A DNA stretch of 32,046 nucleotides. Origin: Bacteroidaceae bacterium (GTDB lineage Bacteria > Bacteroidota > Bacteroidia > Bacteroidales > Bacteroidaceae). Below are positions 17,533 through 24,516 of this stretch, piece by piece. Under the pieces are notes generated by a model that was not told where the DNA came from, searched no databases, and worked only from the letters and a program-made list of their open reading frames with translations. The position numbers and the translations under genes were made by a program. The stretch covers positions 1 through 32,046 of the forward strand of contig CAAGHW010000029.1 of assembly GCA_900769765.1 (NCBI GenBank), written 5' to 3'. The first letter of the stretch is position 1. Every line of letters starts with the position of its first letter.

Positions 17533-17563
17533 GTTTCTTCGGGCGCATTGCGCCCGAAGAAAC
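17533..17563 (+). terminator. Hairpin after the GH31 gene
   Basis: A perfect 14-base-pair stem (arm GTTTCTTCGGGCGC) with a three-base loop begins six bases after the GH31 stop codon. The following ATTTATAAC is only a weak T tract. It may terminate partially or protect the 3' end while allowing some read-through into the next gene, which starts 42 bases later. Confidence 0.65.
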
Positions 17564-17604
17564 ATTTATAACAAGAAACTCATTAACATTCCAAATCAAA
17601 TACT

Positions 17605-18243
17605 ATGAGAAAATTTACTCTTATTCTTTTGCTGATGACAGCAATGTTTACAACCGCAATGGCACAGGAGGCTGTTGACTTCTCAACAGGAACTTTCGGT
17701 GGCGCATACGGCGATAAAAGTACCTATTCACAATGGACAAGCGCAAACGGAGTTAAAATTGTATCAACAGACGGATACGGTGACACAGAGATCGGTACAA
17801 TGAAATTTTACAACGGCGAGTTTTTATTATACATTACCACCGAGGTTTCAAACCCCAGCATGGTCGGTACAAGATATACAATTACCGCTCCCGAGGGCTA
17901 TGTTATTTCTGAAATGAAATTCAAGAACGGCAATAGAACCTACGAAACAGCTATTGAATACGGCAATAAAAGTGATGATTTGCCAAAGGATAACAAAACC
18001 GAATTAACAATAACATTGCCTGCCGATAAGAACTTCTTCCAATTGCGCGGACAGGTTGCAAACAGAGACTTTATAAAAATTACCTCACTGACAATCACAA
18101 AGATTGGTGGCGAGGAAACAAGTATCAACGAGATTGCTACAGAGACCGAAGAGGTGATATACGACCTTACAGGCCGTCGCATAGACGAAATCACAGAAGC
18201 CGGCATCTACATCATAAACGGCAAGAAAACACTTATAAAGTAA
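17605..18243 (+). CDS. Small secreted protein with a sialidase-type accessory domain and a sorting-like tail
   Basis: The 212-residue product has a clear signal peptide (1-20, ending TTAMAQ), one beta-rich domain at about 22-165, and a C-terminal YDLTGRR...GIYIINGKK tail like that of the sialidase. I do not recognise a named family. The central domain resembles residues 205-330 of the sialidase by eye: both have a WxS segment, then YT(I/L)TAPEGxVI with a following F, and end in an ITxL/ITFSNF-like strand. A carbohydrate-binding or other accessory role is therefore possible but unproven. No catalytic motif is visible. It sits between the GH31 gene and the cell-wall cluster, 16 bases before the hydrolase gene, with no promoter recognised in that gap. 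Confidence 0.8.
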   Translation: MRKFTLILLLMTAMFTTAMAQEAVDFSTGTFGGAYGDKSTYSQWTSANGVKIVSTDGYGDTEIGTMKFYNGEFLLYITTEVSNPSMVGTRYTITAPEGYVISEMKFKNGNRTYETAIEYGNKSDDLPKDNKTELTITLPADKNFFQLRGQVANRDFIKITSLTITKIGGEETSINEIATETEEVIYDLTGRRIDEITEAGIYIINGKKTLIK

Positions 18244-18259
18244 TTATCCGGAACAACTG

Positions 18260-19018
18260 ATGTTATATACATACAAGAACATAAAGGTAAACATCAACGT
18301 CCAAGGAGAAGGCGACCCCATACTGCTGCTGCATGGCTGGGGTTGCAGCAACGGGATTTTCCGCGACATACAACAAGTGTTGTCGCAAAGCTACACCACA
18401 TACAATTTCGATTTCCCCGGTTTCGGTGCTTCAGACGAGCCCGAAACCGTATGGGGAACCGAAGAGTACACAGCCATGGTGGAGCAGTTTGTCGCTGATA
18501 ACGACATTAAGGACCCCGCCCTTATAGGCCACTCCTTTGGCGGAAGAATAAGCATTATCTACGCCTCACGCAACGACGTGAGCCGTGTTGTTCTTGTCGA
18601 TGCAGCGGGCATAAAACCGAAACGCCCGTTCAAATATTATTGGAAGGTATATACCTTCAAGACACTCAAATGGTTGTGCAACACATTCCTACCGAAGGAC
18701 AAGGCACAGGCAATAATAGACAAACGCCGCAAAGGCGCAGGGTCGAGCGATTACAACAACGCATCGCCAATGATGCGTGCCATACTGTCGAAAGTGGTAA
18801 ACGAGGACCTCACCCACCTTTTACCGAAGATTAAAGCCCCCACCCTATTATTCTGGGGCAATATGGACACCGCAACACCTATAAGTGATGCAAAGACAAT
18901 GGAACGACTCATTCCCGATGCGGGATTGGTTGTAGCACATGGCACAGGACACTTCTCGTTCCTTGAGAATGCGGGATTGTTCACAGCCGTAATGAAGAAC
19001 TTTTTCAATATAAAATAA
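18260..19018 (+). CDS. Alpha/beta hydrolase
   Basis: A 252-residue alpha/beta-hydrolase fold protein. Visible parts are the oxyanion-loop motif LLLHGWG (about 22-28), the nucleophile elbow GHSFGG with S92, the catalytic acid D203 (WGNMDTATP) and H231 (GTGHFSF). It has no signal peptide, so it is probably cytoplasmic. The substrate is unknown. Its stop codon lies one base before the start of the membrane Mur ligase gene, so the two are translated from one mRNA. Such tight linkage suggests a role in cell-wall precursor metabolism, for example hydrolysis of an ester or amide, but general hydrolases of this fold are hard to assign. The start at 18260 gives the normal N-terminal strand. Confidence 0.93.
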   Translation: MLYTYKNIKVNINVQGEGDPILLLHGWGCSNGIFRDIQQVLSQSYTTYNFDFPGFGASDEPETVWGTEEYTAMVEQFVADNDIKDPALIGHSFGGRISIIYASRNDVSRVVLVDAAGIKPKRPFKYYWKVYTFKTLKWLCNTFLPKDKAQAIIDKRRKGAGSSDYNNASPMMRAILSKVVNEDLTHLLPKIKAPTLLFWGNMDTATPISDAKTMERLIPDAGLVVAHGTGHFSFLENAGLFTAVMKNFFNIK

Positions 19019-19019
19019 G

Positions 19020-20567
19020 ATGAATACATTAGCCGTTGGATATGCTATAGTGGCAACCTTTTTCTTTCTGATGATTGCCAAGTACGACATTCACATGTTT
19101 CAATTGAGTTCGTACCGTAACCGTCGTTATTTCCGTTGGCTTATTCCCGGCAACATCATATCGCTCAAACGCGCATTCGCGCTCATTATGTTTGCAGCAG
19201 CTTTCACTCCCGGATATTGGGCACCGGGCATTGCTGCACTGATTACCGTAACAGGATATATACACTGCTTCAGAGAAAAATTCAAGACACCATTGGTGTA
19301 TACCATGCGTGTAAAAAGACTCTTTGCAACAGACATACTGTTATTCGTTGCCATTACAGCTTCGGCTATGCTTTTTGCTGGCGAATGGGCAAAAGCAATA
19401 ACAGGTGCCACCCTACTGCTTTCGAACTTGTTGATGCTGATTGCAAACATCGTGAACAAGCCGATAGAGAAAGCCATCAACCGCTACTATTACAACGATG
19501 CAAAACGAATAATAGAAAGCAACAAGAACCTTATTATAATAGGTATCACAGGCAGCTTCGGCAAGACAAGCACCAAGAACTATCTTGCAGGAATCCTTGC
19601 CGAGAAATACAATATACTTGTAACTCCCGGAAATTTCAACACCCTGCTGGGTGTCATACGTACAATACGTGAACAGCTACGCCCATATCACCAGGTTTTC
19701 ATTGTGGAGATGGGGGCAAAACAGAAGAATGACATCAAGGAGATATGCGACCTTGTACATCCCACAATAGGCATTGTCACAGCCGTCGGCGAGATGCACC
19801 TTGAGACATTCAAAAGTATAGAGAACATTCAGGACACCAAATTCGAGCTGATAAACTCACTGCCTGCAAACGGTACTGGTATCATCAACAACGACAGCAA
19901 ATACATAAACAAGTATAAAGGCATAACATCCAAGTGCAACATAATACGCTATGCCGTTGAGAGCGATGCCGACTACAAGGCGACAGAGGTGCAATATGGC
20001 TCAAACGGCGTATCGTTCAAATTAAACGATGAACAGTTCAACAGCCGCCTGCTCGGCAGCGGCAACCTGCTGAACATACTTGCGTCCATCGTTGTTGCCG
20101 ACCATTTGGAGGTACCTGTCAACAGACAGAGAAATGCCATAGCACGCCTGCAGCCTGTAGAGCATCGCCTGTCGATGAAAGTTGCCAATGGCATAACCGT
20201 ACTCGATGATGCATATAACTCAAACCCACAAGGAGCAAAAATGGCTTTAGAAGTACTGAAGAACTTTGCCGTTGGCGAAGGCAACAGACGCATTGTCATC
20301 ACTCCTGGATTTGTAGAGATGGGAACACGTCAGGCCGAAGCGAACAGAGAACTTGGCAAGACCATAGCAAGCTGTTGCGATTACGCCATTGTGGTAAACG
20401 CAACAAACCGCGAAGCCATCAGACAAGGAATAGATGAAGGCGGTCTTGACGCAGACAAATACTATCTGGCCGATTCGTTGAATCAGGCACACACTCACTT
20501 GGCACAGATACTGAAAGCCGGCGATGTTGTGCTTTACGAAAACGACCTGCCCGATAATTTCAAATAA
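19020..20567 (+). CDS. Membrane-anchored Mur ligase family protein (MurF-like)
   Basis: MurF joins D-Ala-D-Ala to UDP-MurNAc-tripeptide. This 515-residue protein has the Mur ligase ATPase domain from about 170, with P-loop GITGSFGKTST (175-185), TPGNFNTLLG (202-211), EMGAKQKNDI (230-239), GEMHLETF with H260, and DDAYNSNP (396-403) of the MurF type. A C-terminal ligase domain completes it. Residues 1-165 differ: four or so hydrophobic segments (about 3-20, 48-80, 104-120, 127-145) occupy the place where E. coli MurF (about 450 residues) has its UDP-substrate domain. It starts one base after the hydrolase stop and is followed 31 bases later by the D-Ala-D-Ala ligase gene. The ligase assignment is firm; the natural acceptor, soluble or lipid-linked, is open. 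Confidence 0.9.
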   Translation: MNTLAVGYAIVATFFFLMIAKYDIHMFQLSSYRNRRYFRWLIPGNIISLKRAFALIMFAAAFTPGYWAPGIAALITVTGYIHCFREKFKTPLVYTMRVKRLFATDILLFVAITASAMLFAGEWAKAITGATLLLSNLLMLIANIVNKPIEKAINRYYYNDAKRIIESNKNLIIIGITGSFGKTSTKNYLAGILAEKYNILVTPGNFNTLLGVIRTIREQLRPYHQVFIVEMGAKQKNDIKEICDLVHPTIGIVTAVGEMHLETFKSIENIQDTKFELINSLPANGTGIINNDSKYINKYKGITSKCNIIRYAVESDADYKATEVQYGSNGVSFKLNDEQFNSRLLGSGNLLNILASIVVADHLEVPVNRQRNAIARLQPVEHRLSMKVANGITVLDDAYNSNPQGAKMALEVLKNFAVGEGNRRIVITPGFVEMGTRQAEANRELGKTIASCCDYAIVVNATNREAIRQGIDEGGLDADKYYLADSLNQAHTHLAQILKAGDVVLYENDLPDNFK

Positions 20568-20598
20568 GGAAATCACATAAACATACAATAATACAGCA

Positions 20599-21813
20599 AT
20601 GAAAACAAATGTAGGAGTAGTATTCGGCGGACGTTCCGTTGAGAATGAGATATCGGTAATCACTGCCAACCAGGCTATGGCTGCCATGGACAACGAGAAA
20701 TACGAAATAACCCCGATATACATTACCAAAGAGGGTAAGTGGTACACAGGAAAAGCCTTGTTCAATGTAGCCAATTACCGCGACACAAAGAAACTCCTTG
20801 CACAGTGCGAAGAGGTATATATGAAGCCTATTTATGGCGACACAAACCTGTACCGCACCAACAAAGGATTATTCCAGAAAGAGGTTGTTACCAAACTCGA
20901 TGTTATATTGCCCGCCCTGCACGGTACAAACTGCGAGGACGGTACATTCCAGGGAGTGATGGAGTTCTGCGGCATACCTTACACAGGCTGCAACACCCTT
21001 GCATCGGCAAACGGAATGGACAAGATTACCATGAAGATGATTCTCAAGGAGTGTGGCATCCCTGTTATCGACTACTGCTGGTTCAGCGACAAGGAGTGGG
21101 CCGACAAACAGGAATCGACCATAGAAAAGGTGGAGAAGAGTCTCGGCTATCCCGTTATTGTAAAACCTGCCAACAGCGGTTCGAGTGTAGGTATCCGCGC
21201 GGCACATAACCGCGAAGAGTTCCTCGACGCAGTTGATTATGCCATCTCATTCACAAGCCGCGTCATCATCGAGAAATATGTACAGAAGCTCAAGGAGGTG
21301 AACTGCGCCGTTCTTGGCAACTACTACGAGTGCCAGCCGTCGGTATGCGAAGTGCCCGTACGCAGCGGCGAGATTCTCTCATACCAGGACAAATACATGA
21401 ATGGTGGCGGCAAGCAGTCACAAGGTATGCAGTCGACAGTACGCGAGATTCCTGCAAACCTGCCACAGGCAAGCACCGATTTCATTCAGAAGGCAGCATG
21501 CGACACCTTCCGTGCCCTTTCATGCGACGGAGTGGCACGTATCGACTTTATCATTGACGAAGCAACCGATGAGATATTCGTAAACGAGATAAACACCATT
21601 CCCGGTTCGTTGTCGTTCTACCTTTGGGAGTACAGCGGAATTAACTTCACTGCACTTATCGACAGACTCATTGAGATTGCATTCCGCCGCAAGCAGGATG
21701 CAGGATTCAAAGCCGTAAACTATGGCGAGAATATCTTTGCAGCAAAGAGCACAGGCGGAGCAAAGACCGGTGGCAAGTTCGGCGGAGCCAAAGGCGGTAA
21801 ATTCGGAAAATGA
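20599..21813 (+). CDS. ddl: D-alanine--D-alanine ligase with a Gly/Lys-rich tail
   Basis: Ddl joins two D-alanines with ATP in the cytoplasm for peptidoglycan synthesis. The 404-residue ATP-grasp protein shows FGGRSVENEIS with E15, LPALHGTNCEDGTFQG (105-119), KPANSGSSVGI (189-199), the omega-loop pair K265-Y266, and the metal-binding EINTIPG (330-336). The Lys-Tyr pair is typical of D-Ala-D-Ala rather than D-Ala-D-Lac ligases. The chain is about 90 residues longer than E. coli DdlB. Part of this is the final 22 residues, made almost only of Gly, Lys, Ala and Phe (GGKFGGAKGGKFGK). The NTIPGSLSFYLWE segment recalls ligases of Clostridia (recollection, not a search). It is the last gene of the cluster with the membrane Mur ligase. 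Confidence 0.95.
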   Translation: MKTNVGVVFGGRSVENEISVITANQAMAAMDNEKYEITPIYITKEGKWYTGKALFNVANYRDTKKLLAQCEEVYMKPIYGDTNLYRTNKGLFQKEVVTKLDVILPALHGTNCEDGTFQGVMEFCGIPYTGCNTLASANGMDKITMKMILKECGIPVIDYCWFSDKEWADKQESTIEKVEKSLGYPVIVKPANSGSSVGIRAAHNREEFLDAVDYAISFTSRVIIEKYVQKLKEVNCAVLGNYYECQPSVCEVPVRSGEILSYQDKYMNGGGKQSQGMQSTVREIPANLPQASTDFIQKAACDTFRALSCDGVARIDFIIDEATDEIFVNEINTIPGSLSFYLWEYSGINFTALIDRLIEIAFRRKQDAGFKAVNYGENIFAAKSTGGAKTGGKFGGAKGGKFGK

Positions 21814-21832
21814 TATTCAAATACATTAACAG

Positions 21833-21860
21833 AAAAGGGATTGCAAATGCAATCCCTTTT
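21833..21860. terminator. Bidirectional terminator between ddl and the acyl-CoA synthetase gene
   Basis: A perfect stem (arm AAAAGGGATTGC) with a four-base loop lies 20 bases after the ddl stop and 12 bases from the convergent synthetase stop. The AAAA/TTTT flanks give a short T tract in both directions. Confidence 0.85.
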
Positions 21861-21871
21861 ATGTTATGAAA

Positions 21872-23563
21872 TTATTTCTTTTCATTGTTCTTCTTCTCTT
21901 CCTCGACCGTAGGGGCAGAATCCTTATACACGAATCGACGTATTTTCTGTGTCGCAGTCTTTTCGAAAGGCTTTTTCATGACCTCTACCGAGCTCACCTG
22001 TGACGACTTGTTCACATTCTTGTTTGTAATGCTCAGAATCTTGGCCTTCCATTTGTCGATATTCTCATATATCTTGTCCTCACTCTCGTTATCCCACTCG
22101 ATGAAGTTCTCTATTGGAGCCACAAGAGCCACAAGACGGCCGTTACGTTCTACAACGATAGACTCGCTCACGCCCTCTACATTATTAAGCACGTTCTCGA
22201 TTTCCTCGGGGTAGATATTCTCGCCCGATGGGCCAAGAATCATATTGCTGTTACGTCCTTTGATATAGAAACGTCCTTTCTTGTCCTGGATGGCGATATC
22301 ACTTGTACGGAACCAGCCGTCCTCGGTAAACACGCTCTTTGTACGCACAGGGTCTTTGTAATATCCGAGCATCACATTAGGACCTTTTGCAACAACCTCG
22401 CCTTCGCCGGTCTCGGGATTCACGTTATGCAACTTCAGTTTCACGTTGTATACAGGATAGCCGAATGAGCCTACTGTTCTCCACCCGTCCATAGCATATC
22501 CGAGCAGAGGCGATGTCTCGGTCAAGCCATAACCTATCGCATACGGGAAACGTGCCTTCAAAAGGAATTTCTCCACCTCGGGGTCAAGTTTCGCACCACC
22601 GATACCATAGAACGAAATGTGTCCACCGAATGTCTTTTTCAGCTTCATACCTATTATCAGACACATAAGACCGTTCATGTGCTTGTTCATCCAGCGCAGA
22701 GTACGGCTCTTCTCTATTGTAGGAAGAACACTGCCCTTGTATACCTTTTCGATAATCATCGGTACGGTAAGCATTGTCGTAGGCTTGACAATCTTCATGG
22801 CCTTAAGCAACAACGAAGCCACAGGAGGTTTGGGCAGATAATATACTGTAGAGCCTGTATACATAGGATACAGCATACCGAGAGTCATCTCCAATGTATG
22901 CGCCATTGGCAATATCGAGAGCCATCTGTCCTTTGTTCCTCTTTTGCAAGAGTGATAACAGGTGATGACATTCGAAGCCAGGTTACGGTGACTCAACACC
23001 ACACCTTTTGCGCTGCCTGTCGTTCCCGAAGTATAGATGATTGTAGCAATCTCATCGGGTGTCGGGACTGATGTACGGCCGTCACAGGTGAATTTCTCAT
23101 CATCGGCCTTAAGTACCTCGAAAGTATCGAGCTCGATGACCAGAGTCATCTTGTCCATCACCTCGGGAGATATCTTTCCGGCAAGTCGCTTTGAAACAAA
23201 TATCACCTTGCTTTCGGAGTGGTTGATAATATTCGTCACCTCGTTCTCTGAACTGTCGGGCAGGATGGGTATTGATATTCTGCCATGAACGACGGTAGCA
23301 AAGAAAGCAACAGACCAATTCGGCATGCTTTGTGAAAGAATAGCCACCTTATCGCCGGAGCCTATACCGTATTGGGTCAACTTTTTGGAAAGAGAATCAC
23401 ATTCACTCTTGAAAGAAGCAAAAGTGTATGAACCCTCTTTTGTATCATACCATTGGGTGTAAGTCCGTTTTGAATAGACTGTAGTAGCATATTCATATAA
23501 CTTTGCGATAGTATCGACATACTTCTCGCGCATCTTTTTCAAACGTTTGTAAACCTGAATCAT
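21872..23563 (-). CDS. AMP-forming acyl-CoA synthetase-like ligase (ANL superfamily)
   Basis: ANL enzymes activate carboxylic acids as acyl-adenylates and usually transfer them to CoA. The 563-residue product has the P-loop-like IIYTSGTTGSAKGVV (175-189), the A5 motif GYGLTETSP (344-352), the A7/A8 region DGWFRTSDI and FYIKGRNSNMI, and the C-terminal lysine region EKTATQKIRR with the presumed catalytic K540. Overall it resembles long-chain fatty acid-CoA ligases, but the substrate cannot be read from sequence. The end is charged (VEEEKKNNEKK). I chose the ATG at 23563; a second in-frame ATG at 23533 is possible, and a longer frame to 23605 is unlikely. The gene is 81 bases downstream of the SGNH hydrolase gene on the same strand and may be co-transcribed with it. 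Confidence 0.92.
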   Translation of the reverse strand: MIQVYKRLKKMREKYVDTIAKLYEYATTVYSKRTYTQWYDTKEGSYTFASFKSECDSLSKKLTQYGIGSGDKVAILSQSMPNWSVAFFATVVHGRISIPILPDSSENEVTNIINHSESKVIFVSKRLAGKISPEVMDKMTLVIELDTFEVLKADDEKFTCDGRTSVPTPDEIATIIYTSGTTGSAKGVVLSHRNLASNVITCYHSCKRGTKDRWLSILPMAHTLEMTLGMLYPMYTGSTVYYLPKPPVASLLLKAMKIVKPTTMLTVPMIIEKVYKGSVLPTIEKSRTLRWMNKHMNGLMCLIIGMKLKKTFGGHISFYGIGGAKLDPEVEKFLLKARFPYAIGYGLTETSPLLGYAMDGWRTVGSFGYPVYNVKLKLHNVNPETGEGEVVAKGPNVMLGYYKDPVRTKSVFTEDGWFRTSDIAIQDKKGRFYIKGRNSNMILGPSGENIYPEEIENVLNNVEGVSESIVVERNGRLVALVAPIENFIEWDNESEDKIYENIDKWKAKILSITNKNVNKSSQVSSVEVMKKPFEKTATQKIRRFVYKDSAPTVEEEKKNNEKK

Positions 23564-23644
23564 AGTATTAGTGTTTTTCGAGGTGCAAATTAATAAAAAA
23601 TGCAATTATAATTAAAAATATCATAAAGAAACTTCATCACAACA

Positions 23645-24343
23645 TCAATAAAAATCACTGCGAAGCCCGAGTATCGAGTCTGCGATAAGTTCGTGCCCCT
23701 GCGCATTGGGGTGTATTCCGTCGGTACACATAAGAGACATCATATCGCCCTGATAACTCTCGAACGGTGTGGTAATGTCAATTATTGGTGTTGCCGTTGA
23801 TTCCGATATCTCGAACAAAGCCTTGTTGTATGTTTCGTGCCAACGTGTTATGATGTTTACATCACCACCGAGCCAACTTACCACATTTTCTTTCTGCTCA
23901 TCATTCATGAAACGGCTGATAAAAGAGAAATAGGCGTTGGAGTCTATCGGCGGCAAAGACAATATTACGGGCTTTGAACCAAGATTGCGCACCCTTTCGA
24001 TAAGCTGCATGAATTGCTCCTTGAAAGAGTCGAGTATGGTTTTGGGAGTATGTTCCGATTCAGGATCGTCAGCAATCATCTTCCAGTCGAAATCACAATC
24101 GTTACCGCCGAATTCGAGCAATGTCACATCCGATGCCGAAATATCGGCAGGGTGACGGTCAAGCACATTGTGTCCGAAGCCTACAGTACAACCGAACTTT
24201 GCATAATTCTTTATACAAAGATTCAGCTTTTCACCTATGATATCAATAAAAGACCCCTTGAGGATAGAATACCTGTTTTCGTTGTTAAGGACAACACCCC
24301 TGGTCAGGGAGTCTCCGAGCGCTGCAATATTTACCGTTTCCAT
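23645..24343 (-). CDS. SGNH/GDSL-family hydrolase
   Basis: SGNH hydrolases are serine esterases, lipases or acyl hydrolases. The 232-residue product shows all blocks: ALGDSLTRG with nucleophile S12, a block II glycine near 51, FGGND (78-82) with N81, and TDGIHPN with D208 and H211. No signal peptide is present, so it is probably cytoplasmic, unlike many family members that work on exported glycans. It precedes the acyl-CoA synthetase-like gene, which would fit an ester hydrolase supplying or recycling an acid that is then activated (inference). The start at 24343 is the only sensible one. A TAATTTTG box lies 24 bases upstream, divergent from the LytTR regulator promoter. Confidence 0.92.
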   Translation of the reverse strand: METVNIAALGDSLTRGVVLNNENRYSILKGSFIDIIGEKLNLCIKNYAKFGCTVGFGHNVLDRHPADISASDVTLLEFGGNDCDFDWKMIADDPESEHTPKTILDSFKEQFMQLIERVRNLGSKPVILSLPPIDSNAYFSFISRFMNDEQKENVVSWLGGDVNIITRWHETYNKALFEISESTATPIIDITTPFESYQGDMMSLMCTDGIHPNAQGHELIADSILGLRSDFY

Positions 24344-24366
24344 TTGTCGTATTTTTGTTACGGTTG

Positions 24367-24374
24367 CAAAATTA
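24367..24374 (-). promoter_or_regulatory. Possible -7 box of the SGNH hydrolase promoter
   Basis: TAATTTTG on the minus strand matches TAnnTTTG and would place the transcript start about 18 bases before the ATG at 24343. No TTTG lies at the expected upstream spacing. Confidence 0.4.
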
Positions 24375-24406
24375 CAGTTGTGAACAAAAAAGATAAAAAA
24401 AGAGTT

Positions 24407-24474
24407 ACAGGGACAAATGTTTAGTTAAAAAAACGGATTATACAGGGATAAAAGCGATTTTTTAGGGACATTTG
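24407..24474. promoter_or_regulatory. Three related motifs upstream of the LytTR gene (possible operator)
   Basis: ACAGGGACAAATG (24407-24419), ACAGGGATAAAAG (24442-24454) and TTAGGGACATTTG (24462-24474) share an AGGGA(C/T)A core in the same orientation. They stand 35 and 20 bases apart, just upstream of the -7 box of the LytTR gene. LytTR proteins bind spaced direct repeats, so autoregulation is possible; the core is not one I can match to a known LytTR site. Confidence 0.35.
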
Positions 24475-24486
24475 ACAAATATTGCC

Positions 24487-24494
24487 TATCTTTG
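24487..24494 (+). promoter_or_regulatory. -7 box of the LytTR regulator gene
   Basis: TATCTTTG is identical to the boxes of the tRNA-Lys and YjjG-type promoters in this window. It predicts a transcript start near 24500 and a leader of about 17 bases before the ATG at 24517. This argues against the earlier in-frame start at 24472. No TTTG is found 19-20 bases upstream. Confidence 0.55.
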
Positions 24495-24516
24495 TCCCAA
24501 CAAAAAAGGTACAAAA

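Noticed and set aside
20599..21813. D-Ala-D-Lac or D-Ala-D-Ser ligase (vancomycin-resistance type)
   Set aside because: The Lys-Tyr pair of the omega loop (265-266) is that of D-Ala-D-Ala ligases, and no VanX, VanY, VanH or VanRS gene is nearby.
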